A stretch of DNA of 64,000 nt from Chitinophagales bacterium. Lineage in GTDB: Bacteria > Bacteroidota > Bacteroidia > Chitinophagales > JADJOU01. The notes under the pieces are model-generated. The model saw only the letters and a list, made by a program, of their open reading frames with translations. It made no database searches and had not been told where the DNA came from. Below are positions 32,823-43,200 of the stretch, in pieces. The stretch lies in contig JAEUUY010000021.1 of NCBI GenBank assembly GCA_016787225.1, positions 36,408 through 100,407 on the forward strand. The letters are read 5' to 3'. A program made the translations under genes and the position numbers. Position 1 is the stretch's first letter. Each line of letters opens with the position of its first letter.

Positions 32823-32830
32823 TATATTTG
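32823..32830 (+). promoter_or_regulatory. TAnnTTTG promoter box for the subtilase gene
   Basis: TATATTTGC, 20 nt before the ATG at 32851. Only 10 bp separate it from the divergent DUF1761 box, so the -33 regions overlap the opposite gene's box. Confidence 0.6.
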
Positions 32831-32850
32831 CATTTGAAAATTAATCAGCT

Positions 32851-35800
32851 ATGCGAATCCTTTCCATTTTAGTGTTTTTACTATTTAGTAATTCTGTTTT
32901 TACACAAGACTATTTTGAAAATAGACTTTTTATCAAAGTTAAAGATGAACAAAGGTCTGTCTATTCACTTGTAAATGACGTTCGATTCGAAAAAATACTA
33001 CCTCGAGCACTAGTTAAGAGTTTGTTACCAGTTTCCAAACATCCCCTACTAAGTTCTACTTATGAACTAATACTGAATGAAAGCTATGCTCTTGATAGTC
33101 TGGTTGCTAAGATTCAGCAATTGGAACAAATTGAGTATGCGGAGAAAGTTCCTTTATATAAATTGTTTTTCACACCCAATGACCCCTTGTACTCTACCCA
33201 ATGGAATTTAGCTAAAATTCAGGCTGATCTCGCATGGAACCTAGGTCAAGGTTGTACGCAAGTAAAAATAGCAGTGACCGACGATGGTTTTTTAATGAAT
33301 CACGAAGACCTTGTCAATCAGTGGCATATTAATACGGGCGAAATCAATGGAAACGGTATCGATGACGATGGCAATGGCTATATAGACGATTGGCGAGGCT
33401 GGGATGCCGCTAATAACGATAATGATCCATCAGCTACAGCACCGACTAATTCATTTTTTACACATGGTACCCATGTAGCAGGCATTGTAGCGGCACAAAC
33501 CCATAATAATAAAGGGATAGCTGCTATAGGTTATAATTGTAAAATGATACCTGTCAAAATAGGATTGAGTCCTAGTTCATCCTTGACCGGGGCATTTCAG
33601 GGTTTAGACTATGCTATCAATGCTAGCGGTTGCGATGTCATCAATATGAGTTGGGGAGGTGGAGCTTGGTCTGCGACTTTCCAGACACTTTTCAATATAG
33701 CTAAATCGAAAGGAATTATTTGTGTGGCAGCTGCAGGGAATAGTAATACTTCTACACCCATGTATCCTGCTTCGTATAATCATGTAATTAGTGTAGCAGC
33801 ATCAGGATCGACTGATGCTAGAGCGAGTTTTTCAAATTTTGGTAGCACCATAGATGTCACTGCTCCAGGAGTAGGAATTCCAAGCTGTTTGGCAGGTTCT
33901 ATAACTTCATATGGCAATCTTAGTGGTACGAGTATGGCATCGCCATTGGTGGCGGGTTTGTGTGGCTTGATGAAATGCTATAACCCCATGCCAGCCGATA
34001 GCATCGAAGCCTGCCTCAAAAGAACCTGCGACAATATCAATGCACAAAACCCCACTTTCATAGGTCAGTTAGGTGCAGGTAGAGTCAACGCATTTCAAGC
34101 ACTTCAGTGTTTGACCAAAAAACCAAAATCTGATTTTATAGCCTTAGATACTTTTCAGTGTCCTACCAAAGCAGTTCGATACCAAGCAAAAAGTTTTGGC
34201 ATACCTACTCTGACATATAGCTGGTCATTTCCGGGTGGAAGCCCAGCCACTTCTACCTCAGCCAATCCAATTGTGACATATGCAACTGCAGGATACAAAT
34301 CCGCCACGCTCATTACCTGCAATAGCCTAGGCTGCGATACTATGACCAAGACAAACTATGTCAATATAGATACACCTAAGGCTTGGCTCAACAATCGGGT
34401 ATATACCACCATCAATGCTATGAATGTAGTAATTGCCGTGCATTTTAAAGGTAGGTCACCATTCTCAGTAACCCTTACAGACGGTAGCAATACCTGGACA
34501 CAAACTAATATTCAATCCAATCCTTATTTGTTTTCTATACAGCCTAAAAAAGATACAAGTATTCTATCCATTTCAAGTTTTAGCGATAGCTCGTGTGCAG
34601 GAAATAAATATGGACAAGACACAATTTATAGAAAACTTTTGACAAAGGATACTACTATTTGTGTGACCTTAAAAACAAGTCAAAGTGGCGCTTTAGATGG
34701 TTTCGGCCTTTCGCCTACTTCGTCTACAAATATTACATGGACTTTCGCAAATAATGAAAATGTAGTAGCCAATTGGACAGCAGGAGGCAGTCCACATTTT
34801 TGGCGCTGTATATTAAAATTTAATTTGTCAAACATTCCTGCTAATGCAGTTATCAATTCTGCCAGTCTTAGCCTATATTCAAAGCCCAATGCTTCACATG
34901 GTTGGAGTGGACAACCTACTGCCGGAACTGATAATTCAACCTCTATCAGTAGAATCACAAACTCATGGACTACTACATCTATTGCCACAAATGCTTGGCC
35001 ATCTACTACTGTACAAAATCAAGTAACACTTGCTCAAAGTCCTACAACTAATCATAGTTATACTAATGTAAATGTAAAAAATCTTATTCAAGATTTAATA
35101 AATAACGGCGATAATGGTATTTTCCTTAGACATGTAAATACACCTTTTTACAACAGCTTAATATTTTACTCAGCCGAAGAAACAGATACCTCCAAACACC
35201 CTAAACTCGTTTTATGTTATACCATACCCGCTGGGAGTAGTGGGGGAGGGGGTTTGACTGACTGCGACACCTCTCAGCTCAACACCGGCAAAGTCCTTCA
35301 CCTCGACTTTAATGGAAATACGCAAGATAAATCAGGAAATGGAAATCATGCGACCAACTATGGAGCTACACCTGTGGCGGGTAAAGATGGTGTGGCGAAT
35401 ACGGCGTATCGATTCAATGGTACGAGTAATTATATGCAAATAGCGAATTCAAGCAGTCTTAATAATTTCTCAGGAAATAAAATTACGCTTACAGCTATCT
35501 TAAAACCTAGAGGATTTTACAATGGAACATGTAAGGGAAATTCAATAATTATGAAAGGAAATTCAGACTATGTAAACGGTAATTATCTTTTAAGATATTC
35601 TCCAAATAACGGTTGTAATGCCTCTGCTGATACGAATGAGAATAATTTTTATGGGGCTTTTTCTTCAGCTGGTGGCTGTTCTTTGTCATCGATTCATAAT
35701 CCACCGTATGTGAAACGAGATACATGGTATTGTCTAGTCAGTGTATATACAGGTGATAGTATAATAACTTACATTAATGGTGCGAGAAGATATTCATGTC

Positions 35801-38800
35801 ACTATTCAGGTGGTTTAGGTAGTCACAATTTAGATGTTTTTATCGGAAAACTAGATAACGCAACCTACCCTTACTGGCTCAATGCAGATGTGGACGACAT
35901 CCGTATCTACAACCGCGTCTTAGCCCCTGCTGAGGTCAAAGGTTATTGTGGGACGTGTAATGTTCAGCCACCTCAAATCAATTGTAATAGCTGGCTGAAG
36001 ACTGTAAATATAGGAGATAAAGTAACAGTAGGAGATTTAGATGTTTCTGGTGATAAATTAACTGTAGAGGCATGGGTAAATAGAGAAAATAGACATACAG
36101 GGGTCGATAATTTCTCTGGAGATATAGTTTCTAAACACACTGGTCCGACAAATAGTAATTATAATCTTAGAATTCAACAAGCAGAAATAACAACTTCAAA
36201 TAATGGATATGTAGTAACCCCAAGTTTTTGCTCTTATGATACAAATAAAACTTATCATGTGGCTATGGTATATGATGGTGCCAATCTCAAATTCTATAGA
36301 AATGGTTATTTAATGACTTCTGTGGCTGCTAGTGGTAATTTGATAACCAATAATCTAAATACGACAATTGCAGATTATGCAGGTGTTACAACAGGGCAGC
36401 CAGAGAATATGAATGGTTATATCAATGAAGTCCGCATTTGGAATATAGCTCGTACGCAAACTCAGCTTCGAATGTATATGTCTGATACATTACCAAATCC
36501 AACTTCACAAACTGGATTGTTGGGGTATTATCGATTTGACAATCTATTAAATAAGCAAGGTAATACTGCATACAATGGCACACTGGGAGGGAATGCTCAA
36601 ATCAATCAAATCAATCCAAATTGTAATTTAGTTATAGATAGTTGTGGAATTATAATACCTCCTCAGACCGACTGCGACACGTCCCAACTCAATACAGGCA
36701 AAGTCCTTCACCTCGACTTTAATGGAAATACGCAAGATAAATCGGGAAATAATAACCATGCGACCAACTATGGAGCTACACCTGTTGCTGGGAAAGATGG
36801 TGTGGCGAATACGGCGTATAAGTTTGACGGTGTCAATGATTATATGAAAGTTCTTAATTCTAGCACCCTACATTTGAATAGTGCCTTTACGGTTACGTGC
36901 AAAATGAAAATTGATGGGTGGAATACTGCTCCGTGTCATGGAAATATGATATTTTTTAAGGGGCATACAACTCCGTCTGCTGGTAATCAGCACATTGATT
37001 GGGTTTATGCTCCTAATGCTTTTAATGGAGGCTGTATACCTACCTTAGACACTCTACATCAAAATCTACATCCGGCATCAGTTACTGCTCCTTCACCCAA
37101 ACCATATATTCCTTATCTAAATAGTGGGAAATGGTATTGTTTTGCTGTGGTTCAGAAAAATGATACATTGTTTAATTATATAGATGGATTTATTGTATCT
37201 AAGACTTCAAATACTGGCACTGGAGCAAATATGTATGATATTTTAATAGGAAAATCAGATTATGCTACTTATCCATATTGGCTCAATGCAACTATTGATG
37301 ATATCAGAGTGTACAACCGATCCTTAGCCCCTGCCGAAGTCAAAGGCTATTGTGGTACATGTAACGCCGCACCACCCTCTCCTTCCGACTGCGACACGTC
37401 CCAACTCAATACAGGCAAAGTCCTCCACCTTGACTTTAATGGAAATACCCAAGATAAATCGGGAAATAATAACCATGCGACCAACTATGGAGCGACGGCT
37501 GTGGCTGATCGATTTGGCAATCCAAATAGCGCCTATAGATTCAATGGATCTACTTCTAAGATGATAATATCAAATTTTCCAACATCCTCTTCCAATAATT
37601 TATCCCTTTCTATTTGGTTCAAATCAAATTCAACAAGTCAATCTTCTTATGCTGGGCTTTTAGATCATTCTCATTCGAATGGTGGTATCTATCAGAATTG
37701 GGTTTTACAGCATTATCAAACAAATAAAAAGGCAGATTTGGGTTGGAGAATTTCAGCAAGCGCATGGTCGAATACAGACAATACGGGGCCAACATATGAC
37801 AATACTAAATGGAATCATCTGGTAGCCATTAAGAATAGTGATACACTAACTTATTATTTGAATTGTATCAAAATCTATAGCAATAAATTCAATGGAACTC
37901 AAAACATATTAAAACAGTTTGCGGATTTGAATATTGGATTTGTAGCGAGTTGGAATCGATATTTCAATGGAGATATTGATGATATTAGAATTTATCATCG
38001 AGTTTTGAATGATCAAGAAATTAAAGCATTAGGCGATTGTTGTTCAACTACAACTCCACCTCCTCCATGCGACACCGCTCAAAAATTGACCTACACCCAA
38101 TGCCTCAACGATTCCCTTCAAGTAACCCTAAGAGCTGGAAGTCAGTATCAGTGGAGTCCTAAGATGGGCTTATCGAGTGATACGGTGCGCAATCCAAAAA
38201 TATATGTGACTGCTAATCAACGTTATCTCGTATCTTATATTGGTGCCAAAGGATGTCAAGTCATCGATACGATTGATATTTCGGTAAGACCTTCTGCTAT
38301 TTATCCTAAAATGGAGGATCAGCTCATATGCATAGGCGACTCAGTGCAGATGACCATACCTATCTATGCCACGAATGTCCAATGGTCACCGAATACGAAT
38401 ATTTCGTCTATAACAGCCAATAATCCATTTTTCTATCCTACAGTCAATACTACCTACTATTTGCAGTTTAGAGATACTTTTGGCTGTCTGCACAAGGATA
38501 CATTTGTAGTTAATACCAAGGTGTGCTGCCCAGCAAGAGCTCGCTTCTCTATTCCGAAAGAGATATTATGCTTTGGAGAGGATTTGACAATTACGAATCG
38601 CAGCAAAGGACCTATTACAGGTTATAATTGGAATTTTGGCAATGCGATTCCGAGTAGCTTCGCAGGTGCTAACCCACCAGTTCTCAAATTTCCGGCAGGT
38701 GGTACTTATCCGCTGCGCTTGATTGTAACCAATGGTATATGCTTTGACACCATGACCAAAATCGTAACTGTAGTGCAGGTATTTCCTAATGCAGGCAAGG

Positions 38801-40011
38801 ATACGACGAACTGTCTAGGTGCTTTTGTTACGGATTTGGGAGAATCACCTATCTCAGACTGGACCTATAAATGGACACCTACGATATACCTCGATGATCC
38901 AAATATCGCGAATCCGAAATGCAGTATAGTCAATGATAGTGTAAACTATGTAGTAGAGGTGACAGACCGCAATAGTGGCTGTAAAGCTTATGACACCGCC
39001 GTGGTTTATACCAATCGGAGTATTGACTCTACCGCTCAAAATTTAAGAATTTGTAATGGTGATAGTGTATTATTTAATGGTATTCAGCGAAAGACCACAG
39101 GCAATTACTATTTCACCATTAAAAAAGCAGATGGTTTTTGCGATAGCTTTATAAATATACTTCGGTTAAATGTGCTTCAAAAACAGGTTATTCCTTTGGA
39201 TACTTTACGTAAATGTGAACAGTACATTGATGCTAAAGGTAAAAAGCATACGCAGTCCTTTATAGAATATGATACCATAAGGTCGAAATCTATTTTAAAC
39301 TGTGATTCTATGGTATATATAAGACATATTTATATCTACAAAAAAGCATATCGTGATAGACCGCCGGTGAGTGGCTGTGCGCCTTTCCGCTATAACGGAA
39401 AGACTTATAATGACTCTAAGATGAGGATCGATTCTCTAGTCATAAGAAATATTTATTTACCAGGTTGTGACACTATTGAGTATATCAATGTGATAGTTTT
39501 CCCTAAACCAAAGGCGGTGATTACGCCTTCCATTCCGAATCCAGTATTGTATAAGCAGACAGTGACCTTGTCTGCCTCTGGTGGTCAACGTTATTTTTGG
39601 TTGCAAACAGGAAGTACGAATCAGGATATTGATTATAAGATCAACAACACTCAACCTAAACTATTTACAGTAAGGGTAACGGATGAGAACGAATGCTGGG
39701 ATACCGTTTCATATTTGGTCAAGGGTATTCTACCAGATACCTGTTATTATGGATTCCCTAATGTATTCTCACCGAATCAAGACAACTTAAATGACGAGTA
39801 TATTCCGAATATGGACGAATGTACCGATGTGATTGTCTTTGCCATCTATGATCGCTGGGGCGAAAAAGTATTTGAAACCAATCAATTAAAAGGTTGGAAT
39901 GGCTACTTTAAAGGTAGACCAGCACCAATGGGAGTTTATTTATATTATGCAGAGTTTAACACACCTTGGGGTATTCGTAAACACAAAGGGACATTTACTC
40001 TCATGAGATAA
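32851..40011 (+). CDS. Giant secreted S8 subtilase with LamG repeats and T9SS type B sorting domain
   Basis: A 2386-residue protein. Domains in order: signal peptide (1-18), a pro-region, an S8 peptidase (about 110-415) with catalytic Asp144 (TDDGF), His205 (HGTHVAG) and Ser361 (GTSMASP), a PKD-like domain (SYSW-SFPGG-type, about 425-500), a DNRLRE-like beta domain (about 600-790, FWRCILKFNLSNIPANAVI), four LamG/concanavalin-type domains (about 804-1040, 1045-1265, 1274-1508, 1513-1728), Ig/PKD-like modules (to about 2290) and a C-terminal gliding-motility/T9SS type B domain FPNVFSPNQDNLNDEY...VYLYYAEF. It is therefore a cargo of the T9SS, anchored at or released from the cell surface. Three of the LamG repeats share near-identical DNA. 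Confidence 0.9.
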   Translation: MRILSILVFLLFSNSVFTQDYFENRLFIKVKDEQRSVYSLVNDVRFEKILPRALVKSLLPVSKHPLLSSTYELILNESYALDSLVAKIQQLEQIEYAEKVPLYKLFFTPNDPLYSTQWNLAKIQADLAWNLGQGCTQVKIAVTDDGFLMNHEDLVNQWHINTGEINGNGIDDDGNGYIDDWRGWDAANNDNDPSATAPTNSFFTHGTHVAGIVAAQTHNNKGIAAIGYNCKMIPVKIGLSPSSSLTGAFQGLDYAINASGCDVINMSWGGGAWSATFQTLFNIAKSKGIICVAAAGNSNTSTPMYPASYNHVISVAASGSTDARASFSNFGSTIDVTAPGVGIPSCLAGSITSYGNLSGTSMASPLVAGLCGLMKCYNPMPADSIEACLKRTCDNINAQNPTFIGQLGAGRVNAFQALQCLTKKPKSDFIALDTFQCPTKAVRYQAKSFGIPTLTYSWSFPGGSPATSTSANPIVTYATAGYKSATLITCNSLGCDTMTKTNYVNIDTPKAWLNNRVYTTINAMNVVIAVHFKGRSPFSVTLTDGSNTWTQTNIQSNPYLFSIQPKKDTSILSISSFSDSSCAGNKYGQDTIYRKLLTKDTTICVTLKTSQSGALDGFGLSPTSSTNITWTFANNENVVANWTAGGSPHFWRCILKFNLSNIPANAVINSASLSLYSKPNASHGWSGQPTAGTDNSTSISRITNSWTTTSIATNAWPSTTVQNQVTLAQSPTTNHSYTNVNVKNLIQDLINNGDNGIFLRHVNTPFYNSLIFYSAEETDTSKHPKLVLCYTIPAGSSGGGGLTDCDTSQLNTGKVLHLDFNGNTQDKSGNGNHATNYGATPVAGKDGVANTAYRFNGTSNYMQIANSSSLNNFSGNKITLTAILKPRGFYNGTCKGNSIIMKGNSDYVNGNYLLRYSPNNGCNASADTNENNFYGAFSSAGGCSLSSIHNPPYVKRDTWYCLVSVYTGDSIITYINGARRYSCHYSGGLGSHNLDVFIGKLDNATYPYWLNADVDDIRIYNRVLAPAEVKGYCGTCNVQPPQINCNSWLKTVNIGDKVTVGDLDVSGDKLTVEAWVNRENRHTGVDNFSGDIVSKHTGPTNSNYNLRIQQAEITTSNNGYVVTPSFCSYDTNKTYHVAMVYDGANLKFYRNGYLMTSVAASGNLITNNLNTTIADYAGVTTGQPENMNGYINEVRIWNIARTQTQLRMYMSDTLPNPTSQTGLLGYYRFDNLLNKQGNTAYNGTLGGNAQINQINPNCNLVIDSCGIIIPPQTDCDTSQLNTGKVLHLDFNGNTQDKSGNNNHATNYGATPVAGKDGVANTAYKFDGVNDYMKVLNSSTLHLNSAFTVTCKMKIDGWNTAPCHGNMIFFKGHTTPSAGNQHIDWVYAPNAFNGGCIPTLDTLHQNLHPASVTAPSPKPYIPYLNSGKWYCFAVVQKNDTLFNYIDGFIVSKTSNTGTGANMYDILIGKSDYATYPYWLNATIDDIRVYNRSLAPAEVKGYCGTCNAAPPSPSDCDTSQLNTGKVLHLDFNGNTQDKSGNNNHATNYGATAVADRFGNPNSAYRFNGSTSKMIISNFPTSSSNNLSLSIWFKSNSTSQSSYAGLLDHSHSNGGIYQNWVLQHYQTNKKADLGWRISASAWSNTDNTGPTYDNTKWNHLVAIKNSDTLTYYLNCIKIYSNKFNGTQNILKQFADLNIGFVASWNRYFNGDIDDIRIYHRVLNDQEIKALGDCCSTTTPPPPCDTAQKLTYTQCLNDSLQVTLRAGSQYQWSPKMGLSSDTVRNPKIYVTANQRYLVSYIGAKGCQVIDTIDISVRPSAIYPKMEDQLICIGDSVQMTIPIYATNVQWSPNTNISSITANNPFFYPTVNTTYYLQFRDTFGCLHKDTFVVNTKVCCPARARFSIPKEILCFGEDLTITNRSKGPITGYNWNFGNAIPSSFAGANPPVLKFPAGGTYPLRLIVTNGICFDTMTKIVTVVQVFPNAGKDTTNCLGAFVTDLGESPISDWTYKWTPTIYLDDPNIANPKCSIVNDSVNYVVEVTDRNSGCKAYDTAVVYTNRSIDSTAQNLRICNGDSVLFNGIQRKTTGNYYFTIKKADGFCDSFINILRLNVLQKQVIPLDTLRKCEQYIDAKGKKHTQSFIEYDTIRSKSILNCDSMVYIRHIYIYKKAYRDRPPVSGCAPFRYNGKTYNDSKMRIDSLVIRNIYLPGCDTIEYINVIVFPKPKAVITPSIPNPVLYKQTVTLSASGGQRYFWLQTGSTNQDIDYKINNTQPKLFTVRVTDENECWDTVSYLVKGILPDTCYYGFPNVFSPNQDNLNDEYIPNMDECTDVIVFAIYDRWGEKVFETNQLKGWNGYFKGRPAPMGVYLYYAEFNTPWGIRKHKGTFTLMR
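35260..37500 (+). repeat. Near-identical LamG start blocks in the subtilase gene
   Basis: Blocks of about 110 bp starting at 35260, 36670 and 37387 share almost the same DNA (GACTGCGACAC..., ...GTCCTTCACCTCGACTTTAA..., ...GCGACCAACTATGGAG...). The last two lie 717 bp (239 codons) apart. The ends of the units at about 35870-35960 and 37275-37365 also match (GGCTCAATGCA..., CCCCTGC..GTCAAAGG). A different LamG at about 35985-36650 lies between the first and second. DNA-level identity at these sites suggests recent duplication or gene conversion. Confidence 0.75.
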
Positions 40012-40074
40012 ACGATTGAGCCTAGCATAATAGCTACAGTTGAATTTACAAATGGTATAATACCTTGTATTTAT

Positions 40075-40190
40075 GTAACAGTCCAATATCGCTGTCGCTC
40101 ATTTCCCTGGACATCAATAGCAACGGTGTATACTACTGTAACCATCCAAAATAGTTTGGAATATTTTAGATGTAACATTGGTATAATAAG
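40075..40190 (-). repeat. Dispersed intergenic repeat, copy C
   Basis: Reverse complement aligns with 12350-12465: TTATACCAATGTTAC at one end, a central GTATACACCGTTG, then GAGCGACAGCGATATTGGACT at the other. It fills the gap between the subtilase gene and the kinase fusion gene. Confidence 0.5.
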
Positions 40191-40201
40191 CCATTTCGTT
40201 T

Positions 40202-40209
40202 TACCTTTG
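40202..40209 (+). promoter_or_regulatory. TAnnTTTG promoter box for the kinase-dipeptidase gene
   Basis: TACCTTTGC, 13 nt before the TTG start at 40223. Confidence 0.6.
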
Positions 40210-40222
40210 CCTAAAAAAGGAC

Positions 40223-43200
40223 TTGAACTATAGTTTTCATAGAGTAAAAAGTTTGATACTATTTGCTTTTCGACAGAAGAGCATTCGGCTGTCATCTCTA
40301 TACTTTTTGGTTTTTACAAGTTTATATTGGTTGATTTCTTTTAATCCATTCGATGCATGGTTTCAATCCTCTAGATTCAATCTTCTTCAAAAAGAGATAC
40401 ACTCTATGGAGAAATTGTCTAAAGATTCAGCCCTGCTCCTTAAAATTTTAAACAACGCTAATGCTTCAAAAGAAATCGATAATTCGGATTTTTTTAATCC
40501 TTTCATAGCTTGTCAAGTATATAATTCTGCTAATTTTGAACTTGAGTTTTGGGACAAGAATACCAATTATCTCCACCCTGAAGCTATCAATAATATTAAT
40601 ACTATTTCTTACAGGGAGATTGGTCAAGATAATTTTTTACTATCTAAAGTAAAATACAATAATAAGAACATCATATTTTGGTTTAATTTATCGAGTTTTA
40701 TAACATCGGAATTGGATAATTCAATTCGCTTTTTTCATAGAGATGATGAAAGAAAGGAGTATATGGTTCTTGGCTATAAAGAAGCTAATTCACTTGATTT
40801 TGTTGATAGTCAGGACAATTTCCTATTTAGCATAAAGCGCGCTATACATGCGAATGATTTATGGATTATCATTGGATTACTGGTTATTATTATTGCTACA
40901 TTTTTTTATCTGAGAATACTATACTTTCTCACTAAACCTCTGACAAGAGTTTATCCTATTATAGGTTGTCTGGTATTTGTTGGTCTAGTATATACCACAC
41001 GAAAACTATTGTTATTTTATAAACTACCTTCTATTTTTTATTCACTCAAATTATTTAATCCTTCACTCTATTCTTCCGATGTCACGCCATCATTAGGTGA
41101 TTTGTTTTTGTTTGTATTTTCCACTCAGATTATTTTATACTATCTCCAGGAGAATTTGATATTAAATCTGAAACGTTGGGAGAATACATGGATAGCTTTT
41201 ATTATACATACAGCGGCATTAATTTTTCTTTTAGGTGAATCTTTTTCTATCAATAAGATATTCGAAAGAATGGTTGTTGAAAGTTCTATCTGGTTTAATT
41301 TCGATTATTTCCCACGCTTAACTATCTATAGTTTTATAGGACTAGGTATCATGTTAATGACCTTTTCAAATTATTATTTATTGTCCAATCTTATTTTAAA
41401 GACAATCTATAATTTTAAATTGAGCAAAAAAAGAACCATAGTTTCTTTCCTCATTTTTATTACTACTGTCATTCTATTAGGATTTGTTGGAGATTTTCGA
41501 TTTGAAATCAAACTCACCTTTGTTTTACTTCTCTTTTTTATTACTATATTCTATTCTCGATACTATTTTAATATTAAAAATAGGATTTTCAGTTTTGGGG
41601 TTTTTCTTTTTTTCGCATCCTTTACCACCACGTTTTTATTATCTCGATATAATCTCAAGAAGGAAGAAGTCATATTGTCTTCTATTGCCACTAATGTAAC
41701 CTTTGGTTTAGATAAGGTTTTGGAGGAGAAGATGCTATACTTACTAGAGAGTAACAATAGTGATAGTTTAAATTCTTATTTATCTTCATTTAGAGGTATT
41801 GAATTTCATAAAATAGATGAACTGGAATATCAAAAATGGATAGATTCAAGGCAGTATCAATCAAAAGAACTCTTATTGAGTAATGAGTCTGCAAAGCTTT
41901 TTTTAGTTCACTCTAATTCTATACGCCAGTATTTAATTCAGCAAAAATTAGGGAATGTCTATCATTATATGATAGTAAATCCCAAGACCCATCTTTCAAA
42001 TATTGCAAACAGTACCAAAGAGGCGATAAATGAAGTTATAATTAGAGAAAATAAAATAAGCTATGGCTTATATTTATCAGATACCCTTCTGGAACAATCA
42101 GGACCTTATCGATATAAGAAAAGATATCCTTATTCTAAGGCTAACATTAAATTTACAGATGAGCAGTTCGGATTAGATTTTGATCATTTTGCTTTTACCC
42201 TTTCAGATGTTATAAAAGTATTGGTCACTATACAAAAAGCAAATCCTGTCTCTATATTGAGCCAGTTTTCGTATATTTTTTGCATTAATTTTATTCTTGC
42301 TATTTTCCTTTTCCTCATAGTGTGGTCTCTTCGCATTACTTATATATCTGAGCCTTTTTTTCATTTTAATGAATTGAGAACGAAGATTGTATTAGCTATA
42401 TTTTTATTGGTTATTAGCATTTTTATTGGCATTACTATTTTAAGCTTCAATAGTCTTAAGAGTCGATTTACTATCTATAACAAGGAAACATCCTACAATA
42501 ACTTAAAAGTAACTAAACAAGCGATTGAGCAAATCTATAGTACTAATCTCTATGATCCACTTACTGATTTAAATCCTCTGTTTAAAAAGTTAAAAGGAAT
42601 TTCATTATTGGATTACGATTTATATGATCAAGGTGGTAAATTGATTCAGTCCAGTGAGACGGATATAAAAAATATGGACTATCCTAAACTTTTGGATCCA
42701 CGGATTTTTTTTCATTTAAGGAGTAATGACGATATACAATTCAATACGAGAAAGGGATTAGAAGATGCTTATCTTGAATCTTTCGCTATTTTAGGGAGTA
42801 AAATAAGTGGTGTCAAATACTATATAGCCTTAACAAGTCAAAATGGTAAAGGCTCTCAAAATGAAGAGATGCGTTTAATAGTTGTTTTGATTAATTTATA
42901 TGTTTTAGTATTCCTGATTTCTTTGGTTTTTGCTATTTGGTTAGCTAATAGAATCACCAAGCCTCTACAAACACTAACTGAAAAAATTTCGAATCTAGGT
43001 TTAGCTAGGAAGAATGAGTATTTAGAATATAGTTATCAGGATGAAATAGGGGAGTTAGTCAAGCGATATAATATTATGGTCGATGAAATTCAGGAGAGTG
43101 CTAGGATACTAGCAGAGCAGCAGCGGGAAGAAGCGTGGAGTGAAATGGCCAAACAAATAGCACATGAAATCAAAAATCCATTGACTCCTATGAAATTGAA

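Noticed and set aside
34680..34988. Minus-strand frames inside the subtilase gene
   Set aside because: They overlap the DNRLRE-like domain coding sequence fully and have no homologous features.
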